From: Planctomycetota bacterium
GTDB lineage: Bacteria > Planctomycetota > Planctomycetia > Isosphaerales > Isosphaeraceae
Direction: 5' to 3'
NCBI GenBank assembly: GCA_028291545.1
Contig: JAQGHR010000136.1
Span: 1 to 41,101, forward strand
Length of the DNA stretch: 41,101 bases
The translations under genes and the position numbers were made by a program. How positions within the stretch are numbered: the stretch's first letter is position 1; every line of letters starts with the position of its first letter. A model generated the notes under the pieces. The model was given only the letters and a program-made list of their open reading frames with translations. It was not told the origin of the DNA and ran no database searches. Positions 16,674 to 24,808 of the stretch are shown here, piece by piece.

Positions 16674-17073
16674 ATCGTTCCTCGTTCCCGCCCAGGAATT
16701 AAGCGTTGGCTCGACGGAGGCCCATTGGCGTGCCTCAGCCGGTCGGTCCTACTACGCCCTCTTCCAGGAGGCGCTCGCGGCCTTGCAACGGTGGGGGATC
16801 GCCATCCCGCCACGCGAGAACATCCACGCCTTCGTTCGGCTCCGGTTCCTCTATTCAACCGACGCCGAAGTCAAGGACATTGGAAAGGCCGTAGAATTCC
16901 TCGTCAGCCTTCGGAACGAAGCCGATTATAAGCTTGCGACCGCCCAGCGATTCCGATCGTCGACCGAGTCTCTCCGCGCGGTCTCCCTGTCCCGATGGGC
17001 GATTTCGAGGCTCGACCAGATCGAGTCCGACCCCGACCGCCTGGCCGAAGTCATCGCCTCGATTCGCCCGTGA
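16663..17073 (+). CDS. HEPN-like helical protein
   Basis: This 136-residue protein shows the pattern of HEPN-domain proteins: an early RSYYALFQEALAALQRWG helix, then FVRLRFLYSTDAEV, and the characteristic late LVSLRNEADYKL helix. HEPN proteins include RNases of toxin-antitoxin and defence systems as well as non-catalytic binders. The classical Rx4-6H RNase motif is not clearly present; the nearest is RENIH, with three residues between Arg and His, so catalysis is doubtful. The ATG overlaps the upstream gene by 11 bases. A large inverted repeat follows the stop and probably ends transcription. The family call is inference from motif pattern. Confidence 0.6.
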   Translation: MNGRSFLVPAQELSVGSTEAHWRASAGRSYYALFQEALAALQRWGIAIPPRENIHAFVRLRFLYSTDAEVKDIGKAVEFLVSLRNEADYKLATAQRFRSSTESLRAVSLSRWAISRLDQIESDPDRLAEVIASIRP

Positions 17074-17081
17074 ACCCACTC

Positions 17082-17149
17082 CGTAGGGCCGGTTCCAACC
17101 GGCCGCATCGGGGTGAGGGCGAAGATGGCCGGTTGGAACCGGCCCTACG
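17082..17149. repeat. large double palindrome between convergent genes (terminator or REP-like)
   Basis: Two perfect 23-base arms (17082-17104 and 17127-17149) are inverted copies around 22 bases. Each arm carries GGCCGGTTCCAACCGGCC or its complement, which is itself nearly palindromic, so either arm can also fold alone. It fills the gap between the HEPN-like gene (stop 17073) and the minus-strand gene ending at 17150. It can serve as a two-way terminator and has the look of a dispersed REP-type element. Confidence 0.75.
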
Positions 17150-17914
17150 CTAAAGAAGGCTCTCCAGCAGCAGCTTGAGCTTCCGGACTTCCACCTCGAC
17201 ATCGAACGGGTTCTCGATGTCGTCGCGGATGGCGACGGTGAGGGCGCGATTGTAGCCGTGGCGCTCGAGCTGGCTGACGACGCGGCCGTATTCGACCTCG
17301 CCCTGGCCGACCTTGACCTGGAAGTCGCCGGGCTTGGTGCCGGTGTCGCGGAGGTGGACGTTCTGGACGAAGGGGTAAACCTCGTCGAACGAGCCGTTCT
17401 GGTGCGGGCCGTGGATGTAGTGGCTGGGGTCCAGGGTCAGGCCCAGGCCCGTGACCGCCTTGCAGAGGGCGACGGCGACGGCGGGGTCGGCGGTGACGGT
17501 CTGGGAATGGGTCTCGACGGTCAGCACCAGGCCCTGGCGATTGGCGAAGTCGGCGAGGTCCCGCAGGCGAGCGACCTCATCGTCGAACGGCGTGCCCAGG
17601 GGCGAGGCGGGGATCGTCAGGACCGCGACCGTCAGGGGCTTGGCCAGCCGGCACATCGCCTCGAACCGGCGGCGGTACGTCTTGGGATCGACGGCCCCGA
17701 AGTTCAGGTCCAGGGCCGACGGCGTCAGGCTCGGGCCGTAGCGCACGCGGTGGAGCGTGGCCTCCGGGCTCTCGGCCGAGACGCTGGGCTGCAGATGCGG
17801 ACTATCCTCGACGATCGCCAGGTCGATCTTGTTGAACTCAAGCTCGGCGATATGACGGAGGGCCGACTCCAGCGGCTCCCTCGTGAAGCAGACCGTGCTG
17901 CACGCAACGAACAC
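17150..17914 (-). CDS. sugar phosphate isomerase/epimerase-like TIM-barrel protein
   Basis: A 254-residue xylose-isomerase-like TIM barrel. It has the family strand ends LTVETHSQT (Glu), LTLDPSHYIHG (Asp and His), and VQNVHLRDTG (His, Arg, Asp), which normally coordinate a divalent metal. The early TREPLESALRHIAELEFNKIDL matches the start of the barrel. The last usual metal-ligand Glu is not obvious (ALTVAIRDDIENP), so either the fourth ligand differs or activity is altered. The substrate cannot be told. No signal peptide; it should be cytosolic. It lies downstream of the large secreted protein gene on the same strand, 126 bp away, and may be cotranscribed with it. Confidence 0.85.
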   Translation of the reverse strand: MFVACSTVCFTREPLESALRHIAELEFNKIDLAIVEDSPHLQPSVSAESPEATLHRVRYGPSLTPSALDLNFGAVDPKTYRRRFEAMCRLAKPLTVAVLTIPASPLGTPFDDEVARLRDLADFANRQGLVLTVETHSQTVTADPAVAVALCKAVTGLGLTLDPSHYIHGPHQNGSFDEVYPFVQNVHLRDTGTKPGDFQVKVGQGEVEYGRVVSQLERHGYNRALTVAIRDDIENPFDVEVEVRKLKLLLESLL

Positions 17915-18040
17915 CGAACCCTCCTCGCCCTCCGTGGGGAGCTGGCGTGAATCCTCAGGTTTCTCTCGGGGCGCGGCGCGCCCGGCTCTGTCTCGGTTCC
18001 CGCGCGATGCCCGGCGCGGGCCATCGTCTCGGGAGCGATC

Positions 18041-21000
18041 TTACCGCAGGCGGCGGCCCGAGGGTAGGTCAGTCGCGGTGCTGCCGGTGCGGATCGGCGA
18101 CGGCGGCCGTTCGGGGCTCTGCGCCTCCAGGTCGGGCTCGACTTCCCTGGCCCAGTGCGAGCCCGCCAGGCGGGCGAAATCGGCGTAGCGCTTCTCGCGG
18201 TAGGCCTGCTGGGCACCGGTCAGGACCAGGTGGGCGCGGCGGACCGATTCGGACGGGCCGTCGCCGCTCACCGCCACGTCGTCGAGCCACAGCGGCCCGG
18301 GCGTCTTGCGCTCGATCCGCAGCCGGATGCGGTCCAGCCCGCCGGGCGGAAGCTCGACGACCTGGAGCCGGATCTCGGCCCATTCGGTGCCGGCGGCGGC
18401 GTCGGCATGTCGGGAAAACGGCTTGCCCGACGCGTCGCCCTCGATCCAGACGCGGACCGGCGTCTCCGGCAGATCGGCGCGAAGCCAGGCGCGAAGGCTG
18501 AGCGTCGTCCTGCCCGGGGGAAGGAACGGGCTGCTCGCGACCGAGGCCGGCAACGCGCGGGCATCCAGCCGCAAGGCCGCCAGGCCGGACCTCGGCTTCG
18601 TCGGGTCGATCTCGACCGCGTTGCCGGCGTCCCCCTCGGCCACCCAGCCATGCGGCCGGGTCGCGGTCGCGGGCGGTCCCGGAGATCGCACGGTGCGGAT
18701 CTCGGCGACGGCGATCGCGCGGGGGCGGCCCGTCTCCTCGAAGCCTGAGTTCGCCGGCCCGGTGGACGGGCCGGCCTGGGCCAGGCGCCCGAGACGGGCC
18801 GACAGGCGCTCATATTGGGCGTCCAGGTCGCGGCCCGAGGGCAGGTACGGGCTGATCGGCTCGACCTTCGCCGAGGCGGAACTCACCCGGACGGCCGCGA
18901 CGCCGAACGGGGGCAGCTTCAGGACCAGCGCCTTGCCGCCCCCGGGGGCCGCCTTGGGCTCCAGCGTCTGGCGACGGCCGAGGTCGTCCACCGTGGCATC
19001 CACGGGGGCGTGGAGGACGTTTTCCATGAGGATCTGGTAGGGCGTGTCGTTGGCCATCGCGACGTACGTCTTGCCGTCGGCGACCCAGGTCCGCACCGCC
19101 ACGCCGGAATCGAGCCGAGGCGTCGGCGGGCCGGATTCGGCCGGGGCCGGCAACGCCCGGAAGACCCGGGCGAAGCGGGCGAGCCGCTCTTCCTGGCCAG
19201 CGGCGGCCGTCCCCGAGATCACGATCCAGCGCGCGTCGAGCACGGCCAGGGCGTGCCCGAATAACTCCTCGCCGGCCGGCCCGTCGGCGATCGGCCGGGC
19301 AGCCAGCCGCAACGAGCCGGCGAGCCCCGGCGAGCCTTCATTCGCACCCAGCCAGAGGCCCCGGCCGGGACGCGAGGCGACCGAGGCGTCGAGGTCGGGG
19401 CTGGTCGCCAGGTCGTGGCTCAGGTCGTCCGTGGAGACGCCGACCCCGCGCAGCACGATCGGCCCGCCCGGCTCGATCGGCCAGCGATCCAGGTCCAGCC
19501 CCACGGCCCGCCACGCTTGCAACGGTGCCAGGCCGGCACGGTCGGCACGGCGGGCCTCGGCCCCGGCCGGTCCATCGTCGAGACCCGGCGTGGTCACGGC
19601 CAGGATCGCGCCGGGACTGGCCGCCTGGATCGCGCGGGCCATCTCGGCGTAGACCAGGCCGACCTGCGCGGCCCGCCATTCGAGCCAGCCCTCGCGGCCC
19701 GGTCCCGTGACGAATTGCCACCTCGCGGCGAACCGGTTGGGGTTGGCGTTGCCAATGCCCGGGATCTTCGCGATCTGATCCGGCTGGAACGCCGTCTTGA
19801 CGAAGCGGGCATACGTGAAATCGTCGAGGCCGACCTCGGAACCGCCCGGGAGGGTGGCGCCGGGACCGAGTCGGACGATCAGCCCGGTCAGGTTCGGGTG
19901 CTTGCCCCGGGGACCGATCGCCGCGACGGCCTTGGCTTTCATCGCCGCAAAGACCTCGGCCTGCAACGGCTGAAACGCCGGTCCGTCGGCCTTGCCCCCA
20001 CGATCGACGCGGACCAGTCCCCGCGCCAGCGCCTCGGGCGAGTCGTGCGGGGGCAGGCCCGGCAACGTCCCGTCGAATCGGATCTCGAGCAGGGCGGTCA
20101 GGTTGCGGCGAGCCAGTACGCGGAGGATCAGGTCCAGGCGATCGGGACCGGTGGCATCCTCGGCGGCCTGGCCCTCCAGCGCGGCGCGGCGGGCGCGGTC
20201 GGACAGGTCGTCGGCCAGCACCAGGGTCGAGGCCCCGCAGTGGACGGCGTATCCGGTCAGGGCATTGGCCAGACTCCAGACATCCGGCGGACCGCCCGCG
20301 ACCGTGCCGCCGAAGCGATCGAGGGCCCCGGGGCCGGACAGTTGCAAGGCCAGCGACCGGGGCGAGCCGGGGTGAGTCTCGGCCAGAATTGCGGGCGGTG
20401 GGTCGGCGGGAAGCTCGCGAAGCTCCACCGAGGCCAGCTTCACGGCCGCACGATCCGAGCGGTTGACCAGCACGAGCACCGTTTCTTCCGCATCCGGCCA
20501 GACCGGCCATGAGACGGCGGCGGCGGCCGCGCCCTCGGCCACTGCCGGGCCGGATGCGGCCGCGTCGAGCAGCAATCGCGGCTTGCCGTCAGCGCCTCCC
20601 GGTGCCACCAGGGCCACGCCGAGGTCCGCCGGCTGGCCTTCCGCCACCTTGACCGTAAGCCGATGCGGCCGACCGGGATGGGGAACCCGCAGCACCAGGG
20701 CCGACCAGGCCAACCCGGTCGCGTCGGCCGGGGCAAGCTGCGTGGGCTCGGGGCCGCCGCGCAGGTTCCAGCCCCGCAGTCGGTCGCGCCGAGCCGCTTC
20801 CACCACCGCCGCCTCCGGGATGGCCCACGACGAGCCCATCGCCGGAGCCCGACCCGAGGCCATCGCTCGGTAGCCGCGGGCGCGGGTCAAATCCAGCGAG
20901 TCGGCCACCGTCTCCGTCCGTGCCGTGGGTGCCGGCGGAGACGCCTTGGCCCCCATGACCGCCAGCGATACCCGCCGCACGACCGTGACCGGGAACGGGT

Positions 21001-21820
21001 TGCGCGTCCGTTTGAGCAGGCGCGCCAGACGCGAGCCTTCCCAGCCCCCCACAGGCTCCCAGGTCGCCCGAACTTCCAGGACGTAGGAGCCTTCGAGCCG
21101 GGGTGCCGGGATCGAGAACAGGACCCCGGGGGGACGGGTTGCGTTGGTGGCCACCACCTCGCGATGCGTGGGGAAGGTCCAGGCCGGCTCGCCGCCACGG
21201 ACTGGTCGCAGCTCGGCCGAATAGCGGACGGCGACCTCGGCCGGTTCGGGCAGGATCACGTTGAATCCCAGCGCCGCCGGGATCAGTGCGCCCGGGGCGA
21301 AGATCCCGTCGGAAACGCCCTCGGGACCGAGCCGGATCTCCAGGGCATCCCAGGAGATCCGTTCGATCGTGATCGGCACCGGGTTGGTCGCGAGGGTATG
21401 CAGCGGGCCTTCCAGTAGCGCCGCCACCGGGAATCGCGTGGTCGTCCCGCCGACCCTGGTCAGCAAGACCGAGCCGATCGTCGTCTCGATTCGCACGCGG
21501 GCGCGGCCCGATGGGCCTTCGCCGAGCCGGTACGTGCCGTCGGGCCGGGATCGGGGCGTATCCGTGCCCTCACCCTCGGCCTGCGCATCGAGGATGCGGC
21601 CCTCCACGACCTCCAGGTCGAGGGCGGGCGCGTCGGCCTTGGCGGCCCCGGGGAGGACCGGTAACGCCGGGTCGCCCCACGAGACATCCAGCGTCAGCCG
21701 GATGGCCGTCTCCTCTCCTTTGGCCGGGCGCGGTGAAATGCGCGGACCGGCCCCGGCGATCATCCCCACGAAGAGGACAAGCACTCCGACGCCACCAGCC
21801 CCGCGCCATCCGTTGCGCAT
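18041..21820 (-). CDS. large secreted protein with glycosidase-like (GHL10-type) central domain
   Basis: The ATG at 21820 gives 1259 residues with a signal-like N-terminus (MRNGWRGAGGVGVLVLFVGM, then AGAGPRIS). The ATG at 21862 adds 14 residues. N-terminal beta-rich regions (about 50-470) are followed near 500-900 by a probable TIM barrel: LILRVLARRNLTALLEIRF, GKHPNLTGLIVRLGPG, and WLEWRAAQVGLVYAEMARAI then SPGAILAVTT. The last is the WxxWRxxQV pattern seen in family-10-like hydrolases. The C-terminal 250 residues contain a jelly-roll, carbohydrate-binding-like module (TTLSLRAWLRADLPETPVRV, GPLWLDDVAVSG). No catalytic pair can be assigned with confidence. It is likely extracytoplasmic. Confidence 0.75.
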   Translation of the reverse strand: MRNGWRGAGGVGVLVLFVGMIAGAGPRISPRPAKGEETAIRLTLDVSWGDPALPVLPGAAKADAPALDLEVVEGRILDAQAEGEGTDTPRSRPDGTYRLGEGPSGRARVRIETTIGSVLLTRVGGTTTRFPVAALLEGPLHTLATNPVPITIERISWDALEIRLGPEGVSDGIFAPGALIPAALGFNVILPEPAEVAVRYSAELRPVRGGEPAWTFPTHREVVATNATRPPGVLFSIPAPRLEGSYVLEVRATWEPVGGWEGSRLARLLKRTRNPFPVTVVRRVSLAVMGAKASPPAPTARTETVADSLDLTRARGYRAMASGRAPAMGSSWAIPEAAVVEAARRDRLRGWNLRGGPEPTQLAPADATGLAWSALVLRVPHPGRPHRLTVKVAEGQPADLGVALVAPGGADGKPRLLLDAAASGPAVAEGAAAAAVSWPVWPDAEETVLVLVNRSDRAAVKLASVELRELPADPPPAILAETHPGSPRSLALQLSGPGALDRFGGTVAGGPPDVWSLANALTGYAVHCGASTLVLADDLSDRARRAALEGQAAEDATGPDRLDLILRVLARRNLTALLEIRFDGTLPGLPPHDSPEALARGLVRVDRGGKADGPAFQPLQAEVFAAMKAKAVAAIGPRGKHPNLTGLIVRLGPGATLPGGSEVGLDDFTYARFVKTAFQPDQIAKIPGIGNANPNRFAARWQFVTGPGREGWLEWRAAQVGLVYAEMARAIQAASPGAILAVTTPGLDDGPAGAEARRADRAGLAPLQAWRAVGLDLDRWPIEPGGPIVLRGVGVSTDDLSHDLATSPDLDASVASRPGRGLWLGANEGSPGLAGSLRLAARPIADGPAGEELFGHALAVLDARWIVISGTAAAGQEERLARFARVFRALPAPAESGPPTPRLDSGVAVRTWVADGKTYVAMANDTPYQILMENVLHAPVDATVDDLGRRQTLEPKAAPGGGKALVLKLPPFGVAAVRVSSASAKVEPISPYLPSGRDLDAQYERLSARLGRLAQAGPSTGPANSGFEETGRPRAIAVAEIRTVRSPGPPATATRPHGWVAEGDAGNAVEIDPTKPRSGLAALRLDARALPASVASSPFLPPGRTTLSLRAWLRADLPETPVRVWIEGDASGKPFSRHADAAAGTEWAEIRLQVVELPPGGLDRIRLRIERKTPGPLWLDDVAVSGDGPSESVRRAHLVLTGAQQAYREKRYADFARLAGSHWAREVEPDLEAQSPERPPSPIRTGSTATDLPSGRRLR

Positions 21821-21890
21821 GCGGAGATCGATACCCCGGCCCTCCCCACTTACCGCATCCATGCGGCCGCGAAATCAGACCCGAATCGTC

Positions 21891-21984
21891 CCGATTGGAC
21901 AATCCCTAGAATTCCGATCTTTGGTCCAATCGGAGTGAATCGCGCGAAATCTTGAAAGTTTTTGTGGCAATTTTCTCCGATTGG
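21891..21984. promoter_or_regulatory. three CCGATTGG boxes in a divergent intergenic region
   Basis: CCGATTGGAC (21891-21900) and its exact complement GTCCAATCGG (21924-21933) form a perfect 10-bp inverted repeat. A third CCGATTGG lies at 21977-21984. The 350-bp gap between the large secreted protein gene (minus) and the cysteine-hydrolase gene (plus) is AT-richer than its surroundings. The boxes look like operator sites for a regulator of one or both genes. No regulator is assigned. Confidence 0.35.
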
Positions 21985-22012
21985 CATAAAAATCGACTTC
22001 TCGCCTGTTCCA

Positions 22013-22018
22013 TATAAT
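22013..22018 (+). promoter_or_regulatory. consensus -10 hexamer TATAAT
   Basis: A perfect TATAAT lies 155 bases before the start of the cysteine-hydrolase gene, in an AT-rich stretch. No good -35 hexamer sits at 16-18 bases, so this is a candidate only. The third CCGATTGG box lies 29 bases upstream. Confidence 0.3.
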
Positions 22019-22172
22019 GCGCTGGCCCGCCTGAATCTCGCCGATTTTCCCCCTTTTTTTGTCAAGAAAAGTCACGGCGAGTCCGCCCCGCGGTCGGGGC
22101 GGGGTTATCCTTACCATCGTCGCGAGACGGCGAGGATTCTCGTGGGCCTGTCCCGATCGAGGTAACCTGACG

Positions 22173-22994
22173 ATGATTCGAATCTTCGGCTGGATTTTGG
22201 CCCTCGCGGTCCAGGGGCACGACAACCTCGAGCCGACCGACCGGCTCGTCCCTCCCGGCTTCAAGGGCAACCCATGGGGTCCGGCCGCCACCCTCGCCCG
22301 CGCGACCGGCAAGCTGCCCGTGATCCCGATCAGCCCGCTGATGGCCCAGTGGGATACATGGGGGCGGACCGTGCTCAAGGAAGGCGACATCGTCTTCCGC
22401 CGTGGCGATGCCAGGGTCCTCTTCGGCAAGTTCCCGTTCAGCAAGTGGCTGGCCAACGCCGACAACAGCGCGTACTCCCACACCGGCATCGTCGCCGTCG
22501 AGAATGGCGAGCCCGTCGTCTACGACACGACGTACGCCAGCGTCCGTCGGCAGCCGTTCTCGATCTGGGTCCTCGACAATGTCGGCCAGATCGGCGTCAA
22601 GCGGCTCAAGCCCGATCAGCAGTCCCACGTCCCCGCCGTGATCGCCTTCTGCCGCAAGCTCTACGCCGAGCAGCCCCCGTTTGACTACGAGCTGGCCCTC
22701 GACGACAAGGCGTTTTACTGCCTTGAGATGACCGAGAAGGCCTTCCGCGCCAGCGGCCTGACCCTGTCCCAAGCGATCCGCGTCGGCGACATGGAGCGCA
22801 TCTCCCGCACGCCCTACGTCGTGTTGATGTTCCAGATGGTCACGCCCTGGGTCCTGGAAAAAGGCCTGACCCTGGAGACCGAGATCTTCCTGCCCGGCAA
22901 CGACCGCCACGGCATCTGGGCCAGCCCCCTGCTGGAGACGGTGTACCCCCCCGCCCCGGTGGCCAGCGCCACGACGGGGGACACGAGGAATTGA
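22173..22994 (+). CDS. YiiX/YebB-like NlpC/P60-superfamily cysteine hydrolase, exported
   Basis: This 273-residue protein begins with a short hydrophobic, signal-like segment (MIRIFGWILALAVQG). The circularly permuted papain-like fold is visible: LKEGDIVFRRGD, then SAYSHTGIVAVENGEPVVYD with the catalytic His, and PFDYELALDDKAFYCLEMTE with the catalytic Cys. Family members are thought to cleave amide bonds in peptidoglycan or lipid-linked substrates. The start at 22173 was chosen because the longer frame to 22059 lacks a sensible N-terminus. It is divergent from the large secreted protein gene and shares its operator-like region. Confidence 0.85.
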   Translation: MIRIFGWILALAVQGHDNLEPTDRLVPPGFKGNPWGPAATLARATGKLPVIPISPLMAQWDTWGRTVLKEGDIVFRRGDARVLFGKFPFSKWLANADNSAYSHTGIVAVENGEPVVYDTTYASVRRQPFSIWVLDNVGQIGVKRLKPDQQSHVPAVIAFCRKLYAEQPPFDYELALDDKAFYCLEMTEKAFRASGLTLSQAIRVGDMERISRTPYVVLMFQMVTPWVLEKGLTLETEIFLPGNDRHGIWASPLLETVYPPAPVASATTGDTRN

Positions 22995-23102
22995 GCCGAG
23001 TTGATGATGGGGGATGGATGCATCTTTGCCGCGGATTGATTGTCCGTCGCCCTGAGTTTGATTAGAGTGAATCGGGGCGCGGGACGAGGGAAGGAGTACG
23101 TG

Positions 23103-23294
23103 ATGGCAGGTTCTACCGTGAAGGAAGAAGCGCGACAGGTGGTCGAGGGGCTTCCCGAGGATGCGACCTGGGAAGACCTTCAGTATGAAATCTATGTCCG
23201 GCAAGCCATCGAGGCGGGCCTGAAAGACTTGCGGGAAGGACGAACCGTCCCGCTTGCCGAGGTCCGACGCCGACTGGGGTTGTCGGCGGAATGA
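23103..23294 (+). CDS. antitoxin of a ParE-type toxin-antitoxin pair
   Basis: A 63-residue protein: MAGSTVKEEARQVVEGLPED, then ATWEDLQYEIYVRQAIEAGL and a C-terminal VPLAEVRRRLGL. The stretch from DATWEDL to the end is typical of the small antitoxins that precede ParE/RelE toxins in planctomycetes and cyanobacteria. GGAAGGAG lies 7 bases before the ATG, deciding this start over the open frame upstream. Its TGA overlaps the toxin ATG (ATGA, 23291-23294). In such modules the antitoxin binds toxin and usually represses the promoter. A paralog, 43 of 63 residues identical by hand count, lies at 25958-26149. Confidence 0.85.
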   Translation: MAGSTVKEEARQVVEGLPEDATWEDLQYEIYVRQAIEAGLKDLREGRTVPLAEVRRRLGLSAE

Positions 23295-23578
23295 CCGTTT
23301 CTTGGACCGAATCCGCCCTCGCCGATCTCCAGGTGATCGACGCATATATCGCCCGCAACTCGCCGCGCTATGCACGTTCGATGATTGAACGGATCGTCGC
23401 CCGAGTCGAGTGGGAGGCGACCTATCCCGGCCTCGGGCCTGTCGTCCGGGAATATAGCGACGAGACGCTCCGCGAGGTGTTCGAGGCACCCTATCGGATC
23501 ATCTACCGAATCCAGGAGGATTCGATCGGCATCGTCGCGGTGATCCACGGTGCCCGGCGCTTGCCGAGCGGGCTGTGA
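23291..23578 (+). CDS. ParE/RelE-superfamily toxin
   Basis: The 95-residue protein has the ParE pattern: TVSWTESALADLQVIDAYIA at the start, helix SPRYARSMIERIVARVE, then LGPVVREYSDETLREVFEAP and YRIIYRIQEDSIGIVAVIHG with ARRLP at the end. ParE toxins poison DNA gyrase, while RelE relatives cut mRNA; the overall pattern and the YRIIYRI ... VIHGARR ending favour ParE. Length and order are complete, so it may be active. It overlaps the antitoxin stop by four bases. It is followed by a convergent PEP-CTERM gene 63 bp away. Confidence 0.9.
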   Translation: MTVSWTESALADLQVIDAYIARNSPRYARSMIERIVARVEWEATYPGLGPVVREYSDETLREVFEAPYRIIYRIQEDSIGIVAVIHGARRLPSGL

Positions 23579-23641
23579 ACGAATCGCCCGGCAGTTCTCC
23601 ATGCGCGTGCCGAATGTGTAACTTTGCTTGAAATGAACAGC

Positions 23642-24563
23642 TCACTCCGCCCCTTTTTCCTTTCGTCGTCGGCGGATGAGCAGCAGAGAGCCGGCACCGA
23701 CTAGGGCGATCGTCGCGGGTTCGGGGACCGACTGCGGCGTCAGTAGGAAATAATGGCCCCGCCCCTGCCCGTCCAGGCCGACCCCGACGATCCGGCCATC
23801 GTCGGCGATGCCGGAGGCCGATTGCAGGAGCCAACCCGATTTCGGGTCGATGAGGTCATTCAGATCCGTCGGCAGGCCGACGCCGGGTGTCAGTGCCAGC
23901 CACGCATGGGTGTCGTCCGTAAGTTGGTAGATGGAATAGTGCGAGCGACCGACGACTTGCCCAAGGTTGTTCATCCCCAGGGCGACCGACGAGTAAACGA
24001 GGGAGTCGATGCCGGGCGAGACGGTCGTCGTGCCGGTCCGGAAGTCGTAGAGACTGCTCCCGCCCACGCTACCGGAGATCATCTGACCGCCCCGGTTGAT
24101 GCCGTTGGCCCCGAAGGTGAACAGCGGAGATCCGGAGAAGAGCAGCCGGGATGTCGAGCCGTCGGAAATGAACGTGTCGTATTCCTGGCGATTGATCGGT
24201 CCCGAGACGACGCCCGCGCTGTATTGCCCGGCCGAGGCGGTCGTAAAGTAGGTCGTTGGGTTGTAGCCGTCCACGGCCAACTGCGGCGGGACCGGGCCGT
24301 GGAAGGTGGGGTCTTCGCGGAAGTTTGACGGGAGAGCGGTGCCGAAGGTCACGAGGCCGGCTGCGTCGAAATGAGGCGCGCGTCCGTCCCGATACTGGGG
24401 GAAGTTGCCGTCGTTGGAGTCCCGGACGGCCGCCGGCGTCACCGCACCCATGTCGGTGACCGCATAGCGCATCACGCCCGCGCGGGCCGACACGCCGATG
24501 CCATACGTTGAAGATCGCCGCCAGCTAGGCGATCCGTGACCGCTCAATCGTTCGAGGCATCAT
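23642..24563 (-). CDS. PEP-CTERM protein with HAF-like repeats and a disrupted signal peptide
   Basis: The mature part (VMRYAVTDMGAVTPAAV onward, about 275 residues) carries HAF-type repeats (GMNNLGQVVGRSHY, GIADDGRIVGVGLDGQGR) and ends in a PEP-CTERM sorting signal: VPEPATIALVGAGSLLLI then RRRRK. This frame has only a TTG start at 24547. A better start is the ATG at 24563 with GGAG just upstream, reading MMPRTIERSRIA, then TAG (24525-24527), then LAAIFNV. One frame shift near 24505 would join this to GIGVSARAG, giving a normal signal peptide cut at ARA/G. A nonsense codon and a frameshift therefore separate the start from the body. The gene may be inactive, or the read may contain errors. 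Confidence 0.7.
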
Positions 24564-24808
24564 CGGCTCCAGTGTGCGGCCGGGTGTCATCCATGAGGAA
24601 GGCAGCGTAACCCGAGCGTGGAGGGGGAGAAGTTCAAGGGCAATCCTCGGCAACGACCGTCGGAAGAGCGGCCGGGTCAGTCCTGAATCGGGCCGGATTG
24701 CCCTTGCTCTTTTCCCCAGGAACGGGGACAACACCGGCCCCTTCTTCTCAAAGGGCCGGCTCGGGGCAGGGAAGCCTCGGCCTCGCAAGGATTGCGAGAG
24801 CGTTCGCC

